A DNA stretch of 64,000 bases from Chitinophaga pollutisoli (GTDB lineage Bacteria > Bacteroidota > Bacteroidia > Chitinophagales > Chitinophagaceae): positions 1 through 64,000 of the forward strand of contig NZ_CP149822.1 of the NCBI RefSeq assembly GCF_038396755.1, read 5' to 3'. Shown here in pieces: positions 51,012 to 59,970 of the stretch. Position numbers and translations under genes: made by a program. How positions within the stretch are numbered: the stretch's first letter is position 1; each line of letters opens with the position of its first letter. The notes under the pieces were generated by a model that searched no databases, had not been told where the DNA came from, and was given only the letters and a program-made list of their open reading frames with translations.

Positions 51012-52535
51012 TTATTTTTTCCGGGTGACTACTTCGTATAAATCCCTGCGAATATCCTTCAGATTCTGCACGCTGCCAAATGCATGCAATTCCTTCAGCA
51101 GCACGAGGTCCACATCAGCAACCACGATCATTTCTGTGTTGGGCGTGGATTCGGCCTTCACGCCGGTAACGGGGAACGCGAAATCGGAAGGTGTCAGCAC
51201 GGCGGATTGCGCGTATTGAAGGTCCATGTTATTCACTTTTGGCAGGTTGCCGACGCAGCCTGCTATGGCCACATAGCATTCGTTTTCGATAGCGCGGGCC
51301 TGTGCGCAGAAACGGACACGGTTGTAGCCGTTCTGGGTGTCGGTGAGGAAGGGCACAAACAGGATCTGCATGCCCTGCTCCGCCAGGATGCGCCCCAGCT
51401 CGGGGAATTCCACGTCGTAGCAGATGAGGATGCCGATTTTGCCGCAATCCGTATCAAACACCCTGATATCGTTGCCGCCTTTCATGCCCCAGCTGTACAC
51501 CTCGCTGGGCGTGGGATGGATCTTCCGGAAAGAATCCCATGTGCCGTCGCGGCGGCAGAGGTAGGAGATGTTGTACAGGAGATCGTCGATCACGATGGGC
51601 ATGCTGCCGGTGATGATATTGACGTTGTAACTTTTGGCGAATTCGGAGAATTTTTCGCGGAGGGTTTCGGTGTATTTGGCCAGCCCGCGGATGGCGGCCG
51701 CGGGATCGAGCTGGTTGAACTCGAGCATGAGGGGTGCGTTGAAGAATTCGGGGAATACCACGAAATCAGCTTCGTAATCGCTCACGGCATCCACAAAAAA
51801 CTCCACCTGCTGCAGGAGGCCGTCCATGTTCCCGTAAGTGCGCATCTGCCATTGCACGAGGCCGATCCGCACGGTGGACTTGTTATAGCGGATGGTATCA
51901 CGATCCTTTTCGTAATAGATATTGAACCATTGCAGCAATGTGGCGAAACCTTTGGACGAGTGGTCGTGCGGGAGGTAGTTCCGCAATATTTTTTTAACGA
52001 TGAAATCGTTGCTGAACTGGAAGGTAAGCGTTGGGTCGTAGATTTCCTTGTCGCCCACCTTCTCGATATAAATGCGGGGGCTCATCTGGTCGGCGTATTT
52101 CTCGTAGTTGGGGATCCGGCCGCCGGCCACGATGCCTTCGAGGTTGAGGTTTTCGCACAGGGCCTTGCGCGCGTCATAGAGCCTGCGGGCGAGGCGCTTG
52201 CCCCGGTAATCGGGGTGAACGAACACTTCGATGCCATAGAGCGTGTCGCCCTTGGGATTATGGGTGCTGAAGGTGTAATAGCCCGTGATTTGTTCGTAGG
52301 TATGATCGTCTCCGAATTTTTCATAGTCTACAATGATGGAAAGGGCGCACCCGACCACTTTCCCGTTGACCGTCACTGCAATCTGCCCGTCCGGGAAAAT
52401 CTGGATCAGCCGCTGGATCGTACCTTCGCGCCAGTAGCTACCGGGCATATCCGCGTAGGCGCTCATCATGGATTCTTTGAGGTCGCGGTAGTCTTCCGCC
52501 GTTAGTTGCCTAATATCAATCGTTTCTTCTGCCAT
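51012..52535 (-). CDS. GNAT N-acetyltransferase fused to carbon-nitrogen hydrolase
   Basis: 507 residues. Residues ~1-200 are a GNAT domain (IEVFVHPDYRGKRLARRLYDARKALCE is the acetyl-CoA-binding motif A). Residues ~222-500 are a nitrilase-superfamily amidase with the catalytic triad Glu (VFPEFFNAP), Lys (FRKIHPTPSEVYSWGMKGG) and Cys (LICYDVEFPELGR). The C-terminal half has no signal peptide, so the enzyme is cytosolic. The fusion is a known Bacteroidota/proteobacterial architecture but its substrate is unresolved. It is co-transcribed with a thiamine-binding protein gene. Confidence 0.92.
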   Translation of the reverse strand: MAEETIDIRQLTAEDYRDLKESMMSAYADMPGSYWREGTIQRLIQIFPDGQIAVTVNGKVVGCALSIIVDYEKFGDDHTYEQITGYYTFSTHNPKGDTLYGIEVFVHPDYRGKRLARRLYDARKALCENLNLEGIVAGGRIPNYEKYADQMSPRIYIEKVGDKEIYDPTLTFQFSNDFIVKKILRNYLPHDHSSKGFATLLQWFNIYYEKDRDTIRYNKSTVRIGLVQWQMRTYGNMDGLLQQVEFFVDAVSDYEADFVVFPEFFNAPLMLEFNQLDPAAAIRGLAKYTETLREKFSEFAKSYNVNIITGSMPIVIDDLLYNISYLCRRDGTWDSFRKIHPTPSEVYSWGMKGGNDIRVFDTDCGKIGILICYDVEFPELGRILAEQGMQILFVPFLTDTQNGYNRVRFCAQARAIENECYVAIAGCVGNLPKVNNMDLQYAQSAVLTPSDFAFPVTGVKAESTPNTEMIVVADVDLVLLKELHAFGSVQNLKDIRRDLYEVVTRKK

Positions 52536-52581
52536 GTTCCGCTATTTTGGATTATGTACACAAATTAACGTTTTTGGCAGT

Positions 52582-52628
52582 AAAAAAATGGGACCCGCCG
52601 CAGGAAGTTCAAACCTGCAGACGGGCCC
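52582..52628 (-). terminator. Terminator of the minus-strand polysaccharide operon
   Basis: An imperfect hairpin (GGG-CCCG...GCAGG with CCTGC...CGGGCCC, 590-628) is followed on the minus strand by ATTTTTTTAC. It lies about 50 bases past the GT2 stop codon. Confidence 0.7.
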
Positions 52629-52676
52629 GCAGGCTGGCAAGCCTGTTATACACCCGTGAATTAAAAAATAGGTGGG

Positions 52677-53878
52677 TTATTTGAGAATGTCTTCTATATA
52701 TATCCTTTTGTTGTTGGAAGTCTGTAAAAAGCTCCGGTTGGCTTTCCGTATCTGGAATACCGCCTTCAACTGGCGGAGGAACACCGCCGGCAGCCAAACG
52801 AGCGAGCTGATGATCCGGCGGTCGCGGCTCATGATGGCCACGATGGCGAAGAATGTCAGCGGGAAAGATGCCAGGATGGCGAGCCAGGCGATGGAATACG
52901 CCGGGTTGATCCAGAAATTGGCCACCACCATCAGGAGCCCCGCTCCGATCTGCATGAACAACGGCGGACGAAGAAGGTTGAGGCCGAAATACACGAGGTT
53001 TCTGTTCATCCGGCGGAGGCCGGTGGCGAACACGTCCCATCCGTAAGCGAAATACTTGAAGTAGGCGTTGATCCAGCGGGTGCGCTGACGTTCCATTGCT
53101 TCCCCGGAATCAATTTTCTCGTCATAAACTTTCGCTTCTTCGGCATATGCCAGCAAAGGGATCTGCTTCACGATATCCGCCTGGATCTTTTTATCGAAAC
53201 CACCGAGGAAGTTCCGGTAAATAATGCTCCGGTACAGCGACAGCTCCATGGCGATACCCAGCCCCCAGATGTTGGCGGAGCAGCCCAGTTCCATGCGCAT
53301 ACGGCGGTCGATGAAATTGTAAAAGTAGTTGCCGGCGGCATCCAGGCAGGCATAGGCGCTATCGGTATTCTTGGCCAGCATGTTGGTTTGCACGGCGCGG
53401 TACCCTTTCGCGAAATATCCGTTCAGCACCTGGAGATAATCGGGATGCAGGAGGTTGTCCGCATCGAGGATCACGATCACGTCGTGTTCTTTTTCGAATT
53501 GCTGGATGGCGAAATCGATGGAACGGATCTTGGCGTTGAGGTGCGTGGCGGGCATCAGCACTTTCACCTGCGGATGGGTAATCCCGATGTCGGCGGACTC
53601 ACACGCATCCGCCACCACATAGACCGTATAATGCGGATACGTTTGTTTCAGGACGGAATCCACCAGCGGCGGAATCAGTTCCAGGTTCTTGTGCGCCGTT
53701 ACCACGATGCCGAAAGAGCGGGATTCTTCTGCCCGGGCGGATATATCTTCACTTCCCCGAAAACCGCCTTCCAGGCGCGTTTCAGGCCGAAAATGAGCAG
53801 CAATACCAATGGTTGCAGCAAATATGCTGCCAGCACCGTCTGAATTACCAGCCAACCGTAGTATAAAAAATCCTGCAT
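52677..53878 (-). CDS. Glycosyltransferase family 2, apparently frameshifted near its N-terminus
   Basis: The GT2 catalytic region reads SFGIVVTAHKNLELIPPLVDSVLKQ, ILDADNLLHPDY and RQRTRWINAYFKY (a QxxRW-type motif), then TM helices near the C-terminus. In this frame the apparent N-terminus up to SARAEESR has no glycosyltransferase character. A second minus-strand frame starts at an ATG at 53878, six bases after the upstream gene, and encodes MQDFLYYGWLVIQTVLAAYL with a good TM helix, reading on to about KIYPPGQKNPA before stopping at TAA 53699-53701. Joining the two frames needs a -1 (or +2) shift at about 53710-53730. The gene is therefore either inactivated, mis-sequenced or uses frameshifting. 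Membrane-bound, polysaccharide synthesis expected. Confidence 0.8.
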
Positions 53879-53884
53879 AATTGC

Positions 53885-54649
53885 TTATTTGTGTTTTTCC
53901 CAAACGGTGAAAAATCCCCCAGTCATCCCAGCCGGCAATACGTCTGCCAGTTTGCAGTCGAGCCGTTGCAGAGCGGGTACTTTTTTCGTGAAGAAAGAGA
54001 ACGGGAACACGTCTTCCACGAAATTGGCTTTGCCGAATTGCACGATGCGGAAGCGGTTGCCGGCGGACATGCGGCTGAGATCTTTCCTGGAGAAGAACTG
54101 CACGTGGTCGAGGTTGTCGGCGGCCGACTGGACCGTGGTGCCGGAATATCCCATGGATTTCTTCAGTTTCACGATCAGCTTCCAGGCCCAGCCGTTGTTT
54201 TCGCGCATGGCGAGCACGGGGCGGGTCACGAGCAATTCGCGGGGTCCGTTGCCGTTGGGGACCGTCACCACGAGGATACCTTCGTCTTTCAACGACTGGT
54301 ACAGCACGCGGAGCAGCGCGTCCGGATCCTGGAGGTGTTCCAGCACTTCACTGCAGATTACTACGTCGAATGATTCGCCGGCTGCCACCAGTTCTTCGGC
54401 GCTTTTCACTTCGAAACGGGTGTTGGCGCTGCGGTTGAGTTCGTTGGCCCGTGCGATGCTGGGGGCGCTCACGTCGATGCCGAGCACGTTGAAGCCTTTG
54501 CTGCCGAGATGGCGGCTGATGACCCCGTTGCCGCAGCCGACGTCGAGGATTTTTGCGCCCGGCGCAAACCTCGACGTGACCGCGTCTGTGATGAACTGCA
54601 GCCGTTTCTGGTCCGCAGCCCTGTTATATTCATGCGTTGTGTCGCTCAT
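53885..54649 (-). CDS. Class I SAM-dependent methyltransferase
   Basis: 254 residues. The SAM-binding motif I is ILDVGCGNGVISRHL, followed by LGIDVSAPSI (motif II Asp), DVVICSEVLEHLQDP (motif III) and GILVVTVPNGNG. This is a UbiG/COQ3-like fold, common in polysaccharide clusters where it methylates sugars or lipid carriers. The C-terminal ~90 residues include an SRKDLSRM segment and a hydrophobic VFPFSFFTK. It overlaps the GT4 gene by 20 bases and precedes the GT2 gene by six, so it is co-translated. The substrate is unknown. Confidence 0.87.
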   Translation of the reverse strand: MSDTTHEYNRAADQKRLQFITDAVTSRFAPGAKILDVGCGNGVISRHLGSKGFNVLGIDVSAPSIARANELNRSANTRFEVKSAEELVAAGESFDVVICSEVLEHLQDPDALLRVLYQSLKDEGILVVTVPNGNGPRELLVTRPVLAMRENNGWAWKLIVKLKKSMGYSGTTVQSAADNLDHVQFFSRKDLSRMSAGNRFRIVQFGKANFVEDVFPFSFFTKKVPALQRLDCKLADVLPAGMTGGFFTVWEKHK

Positions 54650-55790
54650 GATAATTGCTTGGTTGTTTAGAAATGATACGGCTGTAGATGTCTTCTATTT
54701 GCCGCGTCATGCTTTCCTGGCTGAATTGCCGGTCTACCGTAGCCCTTGCCGCATGCTGCAGCCTTGCCATTTCATCGGGGCTGAGGTGCAGCGCGGCGAT
54801 GGCGGCGGCCAGCGCTACAGGGTCTTTTTCCGGGACGATGCAGCCGTTTTCGCCATGGCGGACGATTTCCTTTGTTCCGTCGGTCGCCGTGGCTACCACC
54901 GCTTTGCCCATGGCCATGGCTTCGAGGAGCCCGATCGGGAGGCCTTCCCAGAGCGAAGGCAGGCAGTAGATGTCCATCGCGTGGAGGAGCGCCGGTACGT
55001 CGGTCCGGAAGGGTTGGAAAACCACTTCGTTTTCGATGCCCAGCTGCTTTGCCAGCGCTACGGCTTCCTCCTTGAGCTCGCCCTCTCCTACCATGAGCAG
55101 CACAACATCGCGCTGGGTGCGGAGCAGCTCGGCGAAGGCGCGGAGCAATGTCTGCGGATCTTTCTGGATGGTCATCCTGGCGATGAAGCCCACCACCGTT
55201 TTATCGGCGGCGATCCCCAGTTCTTTGCGGACATCCGGGAAATGGCCCTGCGGGTCGAAGCGCTTGCGGTCGATGCCGTTGTTCACCACATCGGCTTTGA
55301 AGCCAGGGAAATGGCGGACGCCGGTGTCGCGGTTGGAGGCGGAAACGGCGATGTTGGCGGCGGATGCGGAAGTGAGCACTCTTTCGGACCAGATGCGCAT
55401 CGTTTTTTGCAAAACCGGTTGATCGTCGTGGAAAGACCATCCGTGGATGGTGTAGATCATCGGGCGTTTGCTCCACCGTGCAGGCAGCAACAGGTTGCTG
55501 GCCGCGCGGGAGCCGTGGGAATGCACGATGTCGATCCTCTCCTCTTCGATGAGCCTTTTTACGGCCTTCCAGGTGGAAGGGTCGAAGGCGCGCATCGAGG
55601 GGATGACGTGGTAGGTAACGCCCATTTCACGGAGCCGGTCGATCATGGGGCCGTCGGTGAACGACAGCACCACCGGATCGAAGCGTTCCTTGTCCAGGGC
55701 GGCCACCAGGCTAAGCACGTGCGATTCTCCACCGCCGATCAATCCCTGCCGGATCGCCTGCAAAACGCGTATTTTGCCGTTGCTTTCCAT
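54630..55790 (-). CDS. Glycosyltransferase family 4
   Basis: 386 residues from the ATG at 55790, which overlaps the epimerase stop by one base (TAATG), giving strong support over the longer upstream frame. GT-B fold features are visible: N-terminal GGGESHVLSLVAAL, HSHGSRAAS and IYTIHGWSFH, then VVNNGIDRKRF, VGFIARMTIQKDP and the nucleotide-sugar-binding E-x7-E segment PSLWEGLPIGLLEAMAMGKAVVATA. It transfers a sugar from a nucleotide donor to a lipid-linked or growing glycan, probably in the cytosol. It belongs to the polysaccharide operon. Confidence 0.92.
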   Translation of the reverse strand: MESNGKIRVLQAIRQGLIGGGESHVLSLVAALDKERFDPVVLSFTDGPMIDRLREMGVTYHVIPSMRAFDPSTWKAVKRLIEEERIDIVHSHGSRAASNLLLPARWSKRPMIYTIHGWSFHDDQPVLQKTMRIWSERVLTSASAANIAVSASNRDTGVRHFPGFKADVVNNGIDRKRFDPQGHFPDVRKELGIAADKTVVGFIARMTIQKDPQTLLRAFAELLRTQRDVVLLMVGEGELKEEAVALAKQLGIENEVVFQPFRTDVPALLHAMDIYCLPSLWEGLPIGLLEAMAMGKAVVATATDGTKEIVRHGENGCIVPEKDPVALAAAIAALHLSPDEMARLQHAARATVDRQFSQESMTRQIEDIYSRIISKQPSNYHERHNA

Positions 55791-56821
55791 TATGCGGGGA
55801 TGCTGGCTGCTGGACGGGCGGCTTTCTCCCAGCCCTGCGGCAGTTTCTCGTATATCTCGATGTTCTCGAATTCCTTGCTTTTGCGCGCGCCCACCACTTT
55901 GGCCCATTCGGCCATTCTGCGTATACCTTCGCTTAACGAAACGCCGGAACCTTCGCCGAATACCTGGTGCGCCTTGGTGTGGTCGGAGTAAGCGTGCATC
56001 ACTTCGTTGCGGGCAGCGAGGTAGTTGATGCTCGGCTCCACCCCGAAGCAGGCGCCTACTACTTTTGCAAGCTCGTTCACGGTGTAGGGCTTGTCTGCTC
56101 CGATATTGAACACCTGGTTGTAGGACGCGGGGGTGTTCACGCTGTGCGCGATGGGGATGGCTACGTCATCGATGTAGCTGAATGCGCGCGTTTGCTCGCC
56201 GTCGCCAAAGATGGTGAGCTGCTGGCCCTGCATGATCTGGTTCATGAAGATGCCGATCACGTTGCGGTATTTGTCGCCGATGTTCTGATTTTCGCCATAC
56301 ACGTTGTGCGGGCGGAACACTACGTAGTCGAGTCCGAACATTTCATGCGCGGCTTTGAGATCCATTTCCACGGCGTATTTGGAAACACCGTAGGGGTCCT
56401 CGGGCATAGGGGTCATATCTTCGCGCATGGGCAGCTGGCCCGCGCCGTATACCGCGATCGACGAGGTGAATACAAAGCATTTTACCTTATGCTTGATCGA
56501 CTCGTTGATGAGGTTGATGCTGCCTACGAGGTTGTTGTTGTAGTTGAAACGGCGGATAAAATGGGACAGACCCTCTGCTGCGTACGCAGCGAGATGATAT
56601 ACATAGGTGAAGCGGTATTCTTCGAAAAGACGGGTAACGAGCTGGTCGTCGGTAATGGAACCCTGCACGAATACCGCTCCTGCGGGAATATGATCTTCGA
56701 AGCCGCCGCTGAGATCGTCGAGGACTACCACTTCGTGGCCGAGCTCAAGACAGTGGCGTACCACGTGAGATCCGATAAATCCGGCGCCGCCGGTAACAAG
56801 TGAAGTAATTTTTTGAGACAT
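55790..56821 (-). CDS. NAD-dependent sugar epimerase/dehydratase
   Basis: 343 residues, extended SDR family. The NAD-binding motif TGGAGFIGSH is at residues 9-18, with VVLDDLSGG following. The catalytic motif is YGVSK with Ser in FTSSIAVYG. Substrate-side motifs include RPHNVYGENQNIGDKYRNVIG and FGDGEQTRAFSYIDD, typical of UDP-glucose 4-epimerase-like enzymes. Its exact sugar (UDP-Glc, UDP-GlcNAc or uronate) is not decided by sequence. It is placed within the polysaccharide operon directly upstream of GT4, suggesting it supplies that transferase's donor. Confidence 0.92.
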   Translation of the reverse strand: MSQKITSLVTGGAGFIGSHVVRHCLELGHEVVVLDDLSGGFEDHIPAGAVFVQGSITDDQLVTRLFEEYRFTYVYHLAAYAAEGLSHFIRRFNYNNNLVGSINLINESIKHKVKCFVFTSSIAVYGAGQLPMREDMTPMPEDPYGVSKYAVEMDLKAAHEMFGLDYVVFRPHNVYGENQNIGDKYRNVIGIFMNQIMQGQQLTIFGDGEQTRAFSYIDDVAIPIAHSVNTPASYNQVFNIGADKPYTVNELAKVVGACFGVEPSINYLAARNEVMHAYSDHTKAHQVFGEGSGVSLSEGIRRMAEWAKVVGARKSKEFENIEIYEKLPQGWEKAARPAASIPA

Positions 56822-56861
56822 GTTTGAACTTTTTTTGATTAAAAACGGGTGATGTGTGTAT

Positions 56862-57794
56862 TTATACGGGGGAGTATTTTGATTCGGTCAGGTTCCAGAA
56901 CGTACCGCGGAGGAACGAGCGGAGGTGGCTGAACTTCCCTTTCAGCGTGTATTTCAACACGGATTTAGGGAAAGTGAGGCAGCCGAAGAAAAGGTAAAAT
57001 GCGGCGAGTTGCCTTTTTGAAGTGTTGCGGCGCATATACAGGATGCGGTTGCGCGTCATGTAGTAAACTTTGATGGGACTTTCCTTCCCCATCGTGATCG
57101 ATTCTTTATGGAAAATCAATCCGTCTGCGTTGTAATAAATTTTATACCCGGCACGGAGGATGCGGGCCGACCAGTCGGATTCCTCATAATAGATAAAGAA
57201 TTTCTCGGCGAACCGGCCTACTTTTTCAATGACTTCGCGTTTCACCATCATGGCGGCGCCGTGCGCGCACCAGGTGGGGCCCGAAACGTTGTGCTGGCCA
57301 TTATCTTCCTCTTTGCTGCCCACGGCCCAGGTGCGGCCCGTCAGCAGGTTCATCTGGTGGAAGCCGGCGTACTGGATCACGTTGGGGTGATCGTAAAACC
57401 GGATCTTGGGGCATACCACGCCGATTGTGGGATCTTTTTCGAAAGGAGCGATCAGGTGCTGGAGTAAGTCGGGCGTAACTTCCGTGTCGTTGTTCACGAT
57501 GAAAACGTAGTCGCCTTTCGCGTGTTCGATGCCGAGATTGTTGCCGCCGGTGAACCCGAGGTTCTCGGGACTGATGATGAGCTTCAGATGGGGATAGTTC
57601 CCCGCTTCAATTTGTGCGGTGGGATCCACTTTGGAACCGTTATCGATAACAATTGTTTCGAAATGGGGGTACGTCAGTTGCTTCGTCGATTCCAGGAACG
57701 CACATGTAACGGCCGTTTGGTTGAAGTTCAACGCGATGATTGACACCAAAGGCTTCGTCTTCAGCTGTTCCATATCTGGTAAATTCTGTTTCAT
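56862..57794 (-). CDS. Glycosyltransferase family 2
   Basis: 310 residues (an ATG seven codons inside is an alternative start). GT-A fold motifs are SIIALNFNQTAVTCAFLES, IVIDNGSKVD, NLGFTGGNNLGIEHAKGDYVFIVNNDTEV (the DxD-like NNDTE) and WCAHGAAMMVKREV. A rhamnosyltransferase-like organisation is suggested by YYEESDWSARILRAGYKIYY. No N-terminal TM is present; a short hydrophobic segment lies near residues 255-280. It acts in the cytosol on lipid-linked intermediates. Its neighbours are the sugar transferase and the epimerase. Confidence 0.92.
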   Translation of the reverse strand: MKQNLPDMEQLKTKPLVSIIALNFNQTAVTCAFLESTKQLTYPHFETIVIDNGSKVDPTAQIEAGNYPHLKLIISPENLGFTGGNNLGIEHAKGDYVFIVNNDTEVTPDLLQHLIAPFEKDPTIGVVCPKIRFYDHPNVIQYAGFHQMNLLTGRTWAVGSKEEDNGQHNVSGPTWCAHGAAMMVKREVIEKVGRFAEKFFIYYEESDWSARILRAGYKIYYNADGLIFHKESITMGKESPIKVYYMTRNRILYMRRNTSKRQLAAFYLFFGCLTFPKSVLKYTLKGKFSHLRSFLRGTFWNLTESKYSPV

Positions 57795-57878
57795 TCAGTT
57801 AATTCGGTGTTTCGGTTCTCCGGAAAGCTTGTCCGGTTGGGGTATCTGAACATCCGGAATATTTCCGGGGATGTATTT

Positions 57879-59030
57879 CTAAACGTTGTCTTTCTGCAGA
57901 AGCGCGTTGGGCGTGCTGGCCAGGATCCACATATCGAACAGTACGGTATGTTTTTTTGCGTATTCGATGTCGAGGCTGATCCTTTCTTCCACGCTCATTT
58001 CTTTCTTCCCGCGTTTTTTCACCTGCCACAACCCGGTGAGCCCTGCCGGCGCCATGAAGCGGCCGCAGTAGTTATCCGTGGTGAGCGAAGCGGCTTCGTA
58101 CAGCGGCAGGGGCCTGTTGCCTACCAGCGACATATGCCCGAGCAGCACGTTGAGGAGCTGGGGGATTTCGTCGAGGCTGGAGTTGCGCAGAAAGCTGCCG
58201 AGGCGCGTAACGCGGGGATCGTTGCTGATCTTGAAGAATACGGGGCCCTTGTCGCCGGTGTCGTACTGGTTGAGGTGGGCCATATTATTCACCTGTTTAT
58301 CCGCATCGTTTACCATCGTCCTGAATTTGTAGAAATTGAAGATGCGGTAACCTTGTCCCGCGCGGCGGGAAATGTAGAAAACCGGGCCTTTGGATTCCAG
58401 CTTGATGAGTGCGGCGATGAGCAGCAGCATCGGGCTCAGCAAGAGCAGACCAGTACCGGCCGCCAGGATGTCGATCCCTCTTTTTACGTAACGGTTTAGG
58501 TAAGCGGCTGGTGCTTTGCGCACTTTGGCGATCGCTTCTCCGGCGGCGCCTTTGGCGAGTGAACGGATGCGGATGGCCTGGTCACGGATGGAAGCGAAAT
58601 CATCCGCGGATGTTTCGCCGGTTATCACGTTGTCGATCCCTCCTGCGGCGCGGATCTGTTGCTTCAGTTCGGGCGTGAGGTTTTGCACGTAACCAAAAAC
58701 AGGAATGTCAACCAGGCCATTAAGGGAGCGAATATGTTTTGCCAGGTCGGCGGGCTTGCCCTGGCCGAGATTGCAAATGATATACGCAGGCTTAACGTCG
58801 AGGTGCAGCTGGTCGCGAAGGATTTTCGCAGCGGAATGAATACTGCTGACAACCATGATCCTGTCGGGCCTTTCCGACTGCACGCGCTGCATGAACCCGG
58901 GATCTCCTATGCAGAGCGCCCAGGACCGCGCTGCGCTTGCAGCAACCGGAACCACCTTGTGGGTGATTTCCTTTTTCAGGGGTAAAGACAAATGATGAAT
59001 CATCATACTCGGATTATAGGTGTTATTCAA
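57879..59030 (-). CDS. Polyprenyl-phosphate sugar transferase with atypical soluble N-terminus
   Basis: 383 residues. The C-terminal ~210 residues are a bacterial sugar transferase domain: KRGIDILAAGTGLLLLSPMLLLIAALI (one TM), RAGQGYRIFNFYKFRTM, DPRVTRLGSFLRNSSLDEIPQLLNVLLGHMSLVGNRP and GLTGLWQV. It moves sugar-1-phosphate from a nucleotide sugar to undecaprenyl phosphate, starting the glycan. The usual N-terminal four-TM and CoA-binding-like region of WbaP/WcaJ is missing. Instead ~160 residues look like an alpha/beta domain (IMVVSSIHSAAKIL, PAYIICNLG, DIPVFGYVQ), possibly a pseudo-receiver without the phospho-Asp. It lies 29 bases after a CheY-like gene. Confidence 0.9.
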   Translation of the reverse strand: MNNTYNPSMMIHHLSLPLKKEITHKVVPVAASAARSWALCIGDPGFMQRVQSERPDRIMVVSSIHSAAKILRDQLHLDVKPAYIICNLGQGKPADLAKHIRSLNGLVDIPVFGYVQNLTPELKQQIRAAGGIDNVITGETSADDFASIRDQAIRIRSLAKGAAGEAIAKVRKAPAAYLNRYVKRGIDILAAGTGLLLLSPMLLLIAALIKLESKGPVFYISRRAGQGYRIFNFYKFRTMVNDADKQVNNMAHLNQYDTGDKGPVFFKISNDPRVTRLGSFLRNSSLDEIPQLLNVLLGHMSLVGNRPLPLYEAASLTTDNYCGRFMAPAGLTGLWQVKKRGKKEMSVEERISLDIEYAKKHTVLFDMWILASTPNALLQKDNV

Positions 59031-59059
59031 TAGCTAATAGCGGTATAGGCAGTGTCTGC

Positions 59060-59446
59060 TCAACCGGTAACGGAAACAGGCTGCGGATTGCTGAATTGCT
59101 GCCCAATCTTTTCCAGGAGGTCCCGGGGATCGAAAGGTTTATTGATGACATGCACCACGTTGGGGTGAACAAAGTTGACATTGTGCAGGGAAACGCCGGT
59201 GAGCACAACCACCGGGATATCATTATACAGCAGGTTGTTATGCAGATTGCTGATCAATTCCCAACCATCAAGGTGCGGCATCTGGATATCGGTCACGATG
59301 ATATCCGGAACGTTGCCGGCTGCGAGCCACATCATGGCGCTCAGTCCGTCCTCGGCGGTGTAAACCTTGTATTTGTGTTGCAACATAGCTTCCAACAACA
59401 TCCTGATGTGCACGCTATCATCTACGATTAGTATAGTCTTCTTCAT
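59060..59446 (-). CDS. Single-domain CheY-like response regulator
   Basis: 128 residues, receiver domain only. The acidic pair is in IVDDSVH, the phospho-acceptor Asp53 is in IIVTDIQMPHLDGW, Thr is in VVLTG and Lys is in INKPFDP. All residues needed for phosphorylation are present and there is no output domain. It is the first gene of the polysaccharide operon, 29 bases ahead of the sugar transferase. That placement suggests phosphorylation-dependent control of glycan initiation through protein contact. No histidine kinase is adjacent, so the phosphate source would be elsewhere. Confidence 0.92.
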   Translation of the reverse strand: MKKTILIVDDSVHIRMLLEAMLQHKYKVYTAEDGLSAMMWLAAGNVPDIIVTDIQMPHLDGWELISNLHNNLLYNDIPVVVLTGVSLHNVNFVHPNVVHVINKPFDPRDLLEKIGQQFSNPQPVSVTG

Positions 59447-59970
59447 TGTTTCCTACATTTAGAAAATAAAGATTTAATTTTTCTCCCACTTGCGGCAGTT
59501 GCGGAAATAGGCAGCTTGCCCTCGTGGTTCATCTTTGATTTTCCAGGGAGGATTTGGTCAGGGGCCGGTTTGGCAGCAGTAATATCAAACGCGATGCGAT
59601 GACGCTGCGGGCGCCGGAGGTTAAATTATTGCAGGAATTAGTCAGAGGAATGGTTAGAATTACGGGTCGTACAAAAACTGGAGTAAAATTATATGTTTAT
59701 TTTCAAATCTCGCAAATAAAATTTTTCACAGGCGGATTTGAAAAGGTGGTCGACAAACGCAGGAAATTTTACTTTTTCTCTTTGTACTGACACAAAAGTA
59801 CATGACTTATAAAAAGTTAATATCTGAAATTTGCGAATGCTTCGTTTTTCCTCGTGAAAGGTAAAATATCCAAAGTAAACGATCCGTTTAAGTAGGTGGA
59901 CGATCGGTTTACCGGCATAAAATTCAGGATTCTTGTATAATATTGTCTCCGAATTTACTCCCCAAGACTC
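59447..59970. other. Divergent intergenic region between polysaccharide genes
   Basis: 524 AT-rich bases separate the CheY-like operon from the plus-strand GT2 gene. A plus-strand frame at 59554-59790 has no protein-like features and I do not accept it. The region probably contains both promoters. A TAATATTG near 59938 is one mismatch from TAnnTTTG and could serve the GT2 gene. A palindrome and direct repeat at 59876-59911 are listed separately. Confidence 0.5.
59876..59911 (+). promoter_or_regulatory. Possible operator: palindrome plus 21-bp-spaced direct repeat
   Basis: TAAACG-ATC-CGTTTA (59876-59890) is a perfect dyad. Its half GATCCGTTTA (59881) recurs as GATCGGTTTA (59902), exactly 21 bases later, two helical turns. 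It lies 60-95 bases before the GT2 ATG at 59971. Binding by a regulator is inferred. Confidence 0.45.

Noticed and set aside
53889..55991. 700-codon plus-strand frame across the glycosyltransferase genes
   Set aside because: Three recognisable minus-strand genes with overlaps of 1-20 bases cover the interval; the plus frame shows no domain signature.
59554..59790. 78-codon plus-strand frame in the polysaccharide intergenic region
   Set aside because: AT-rich DNA, no ribosome-binding context, no domain or signal, and it sits where divergent promoters are expected.
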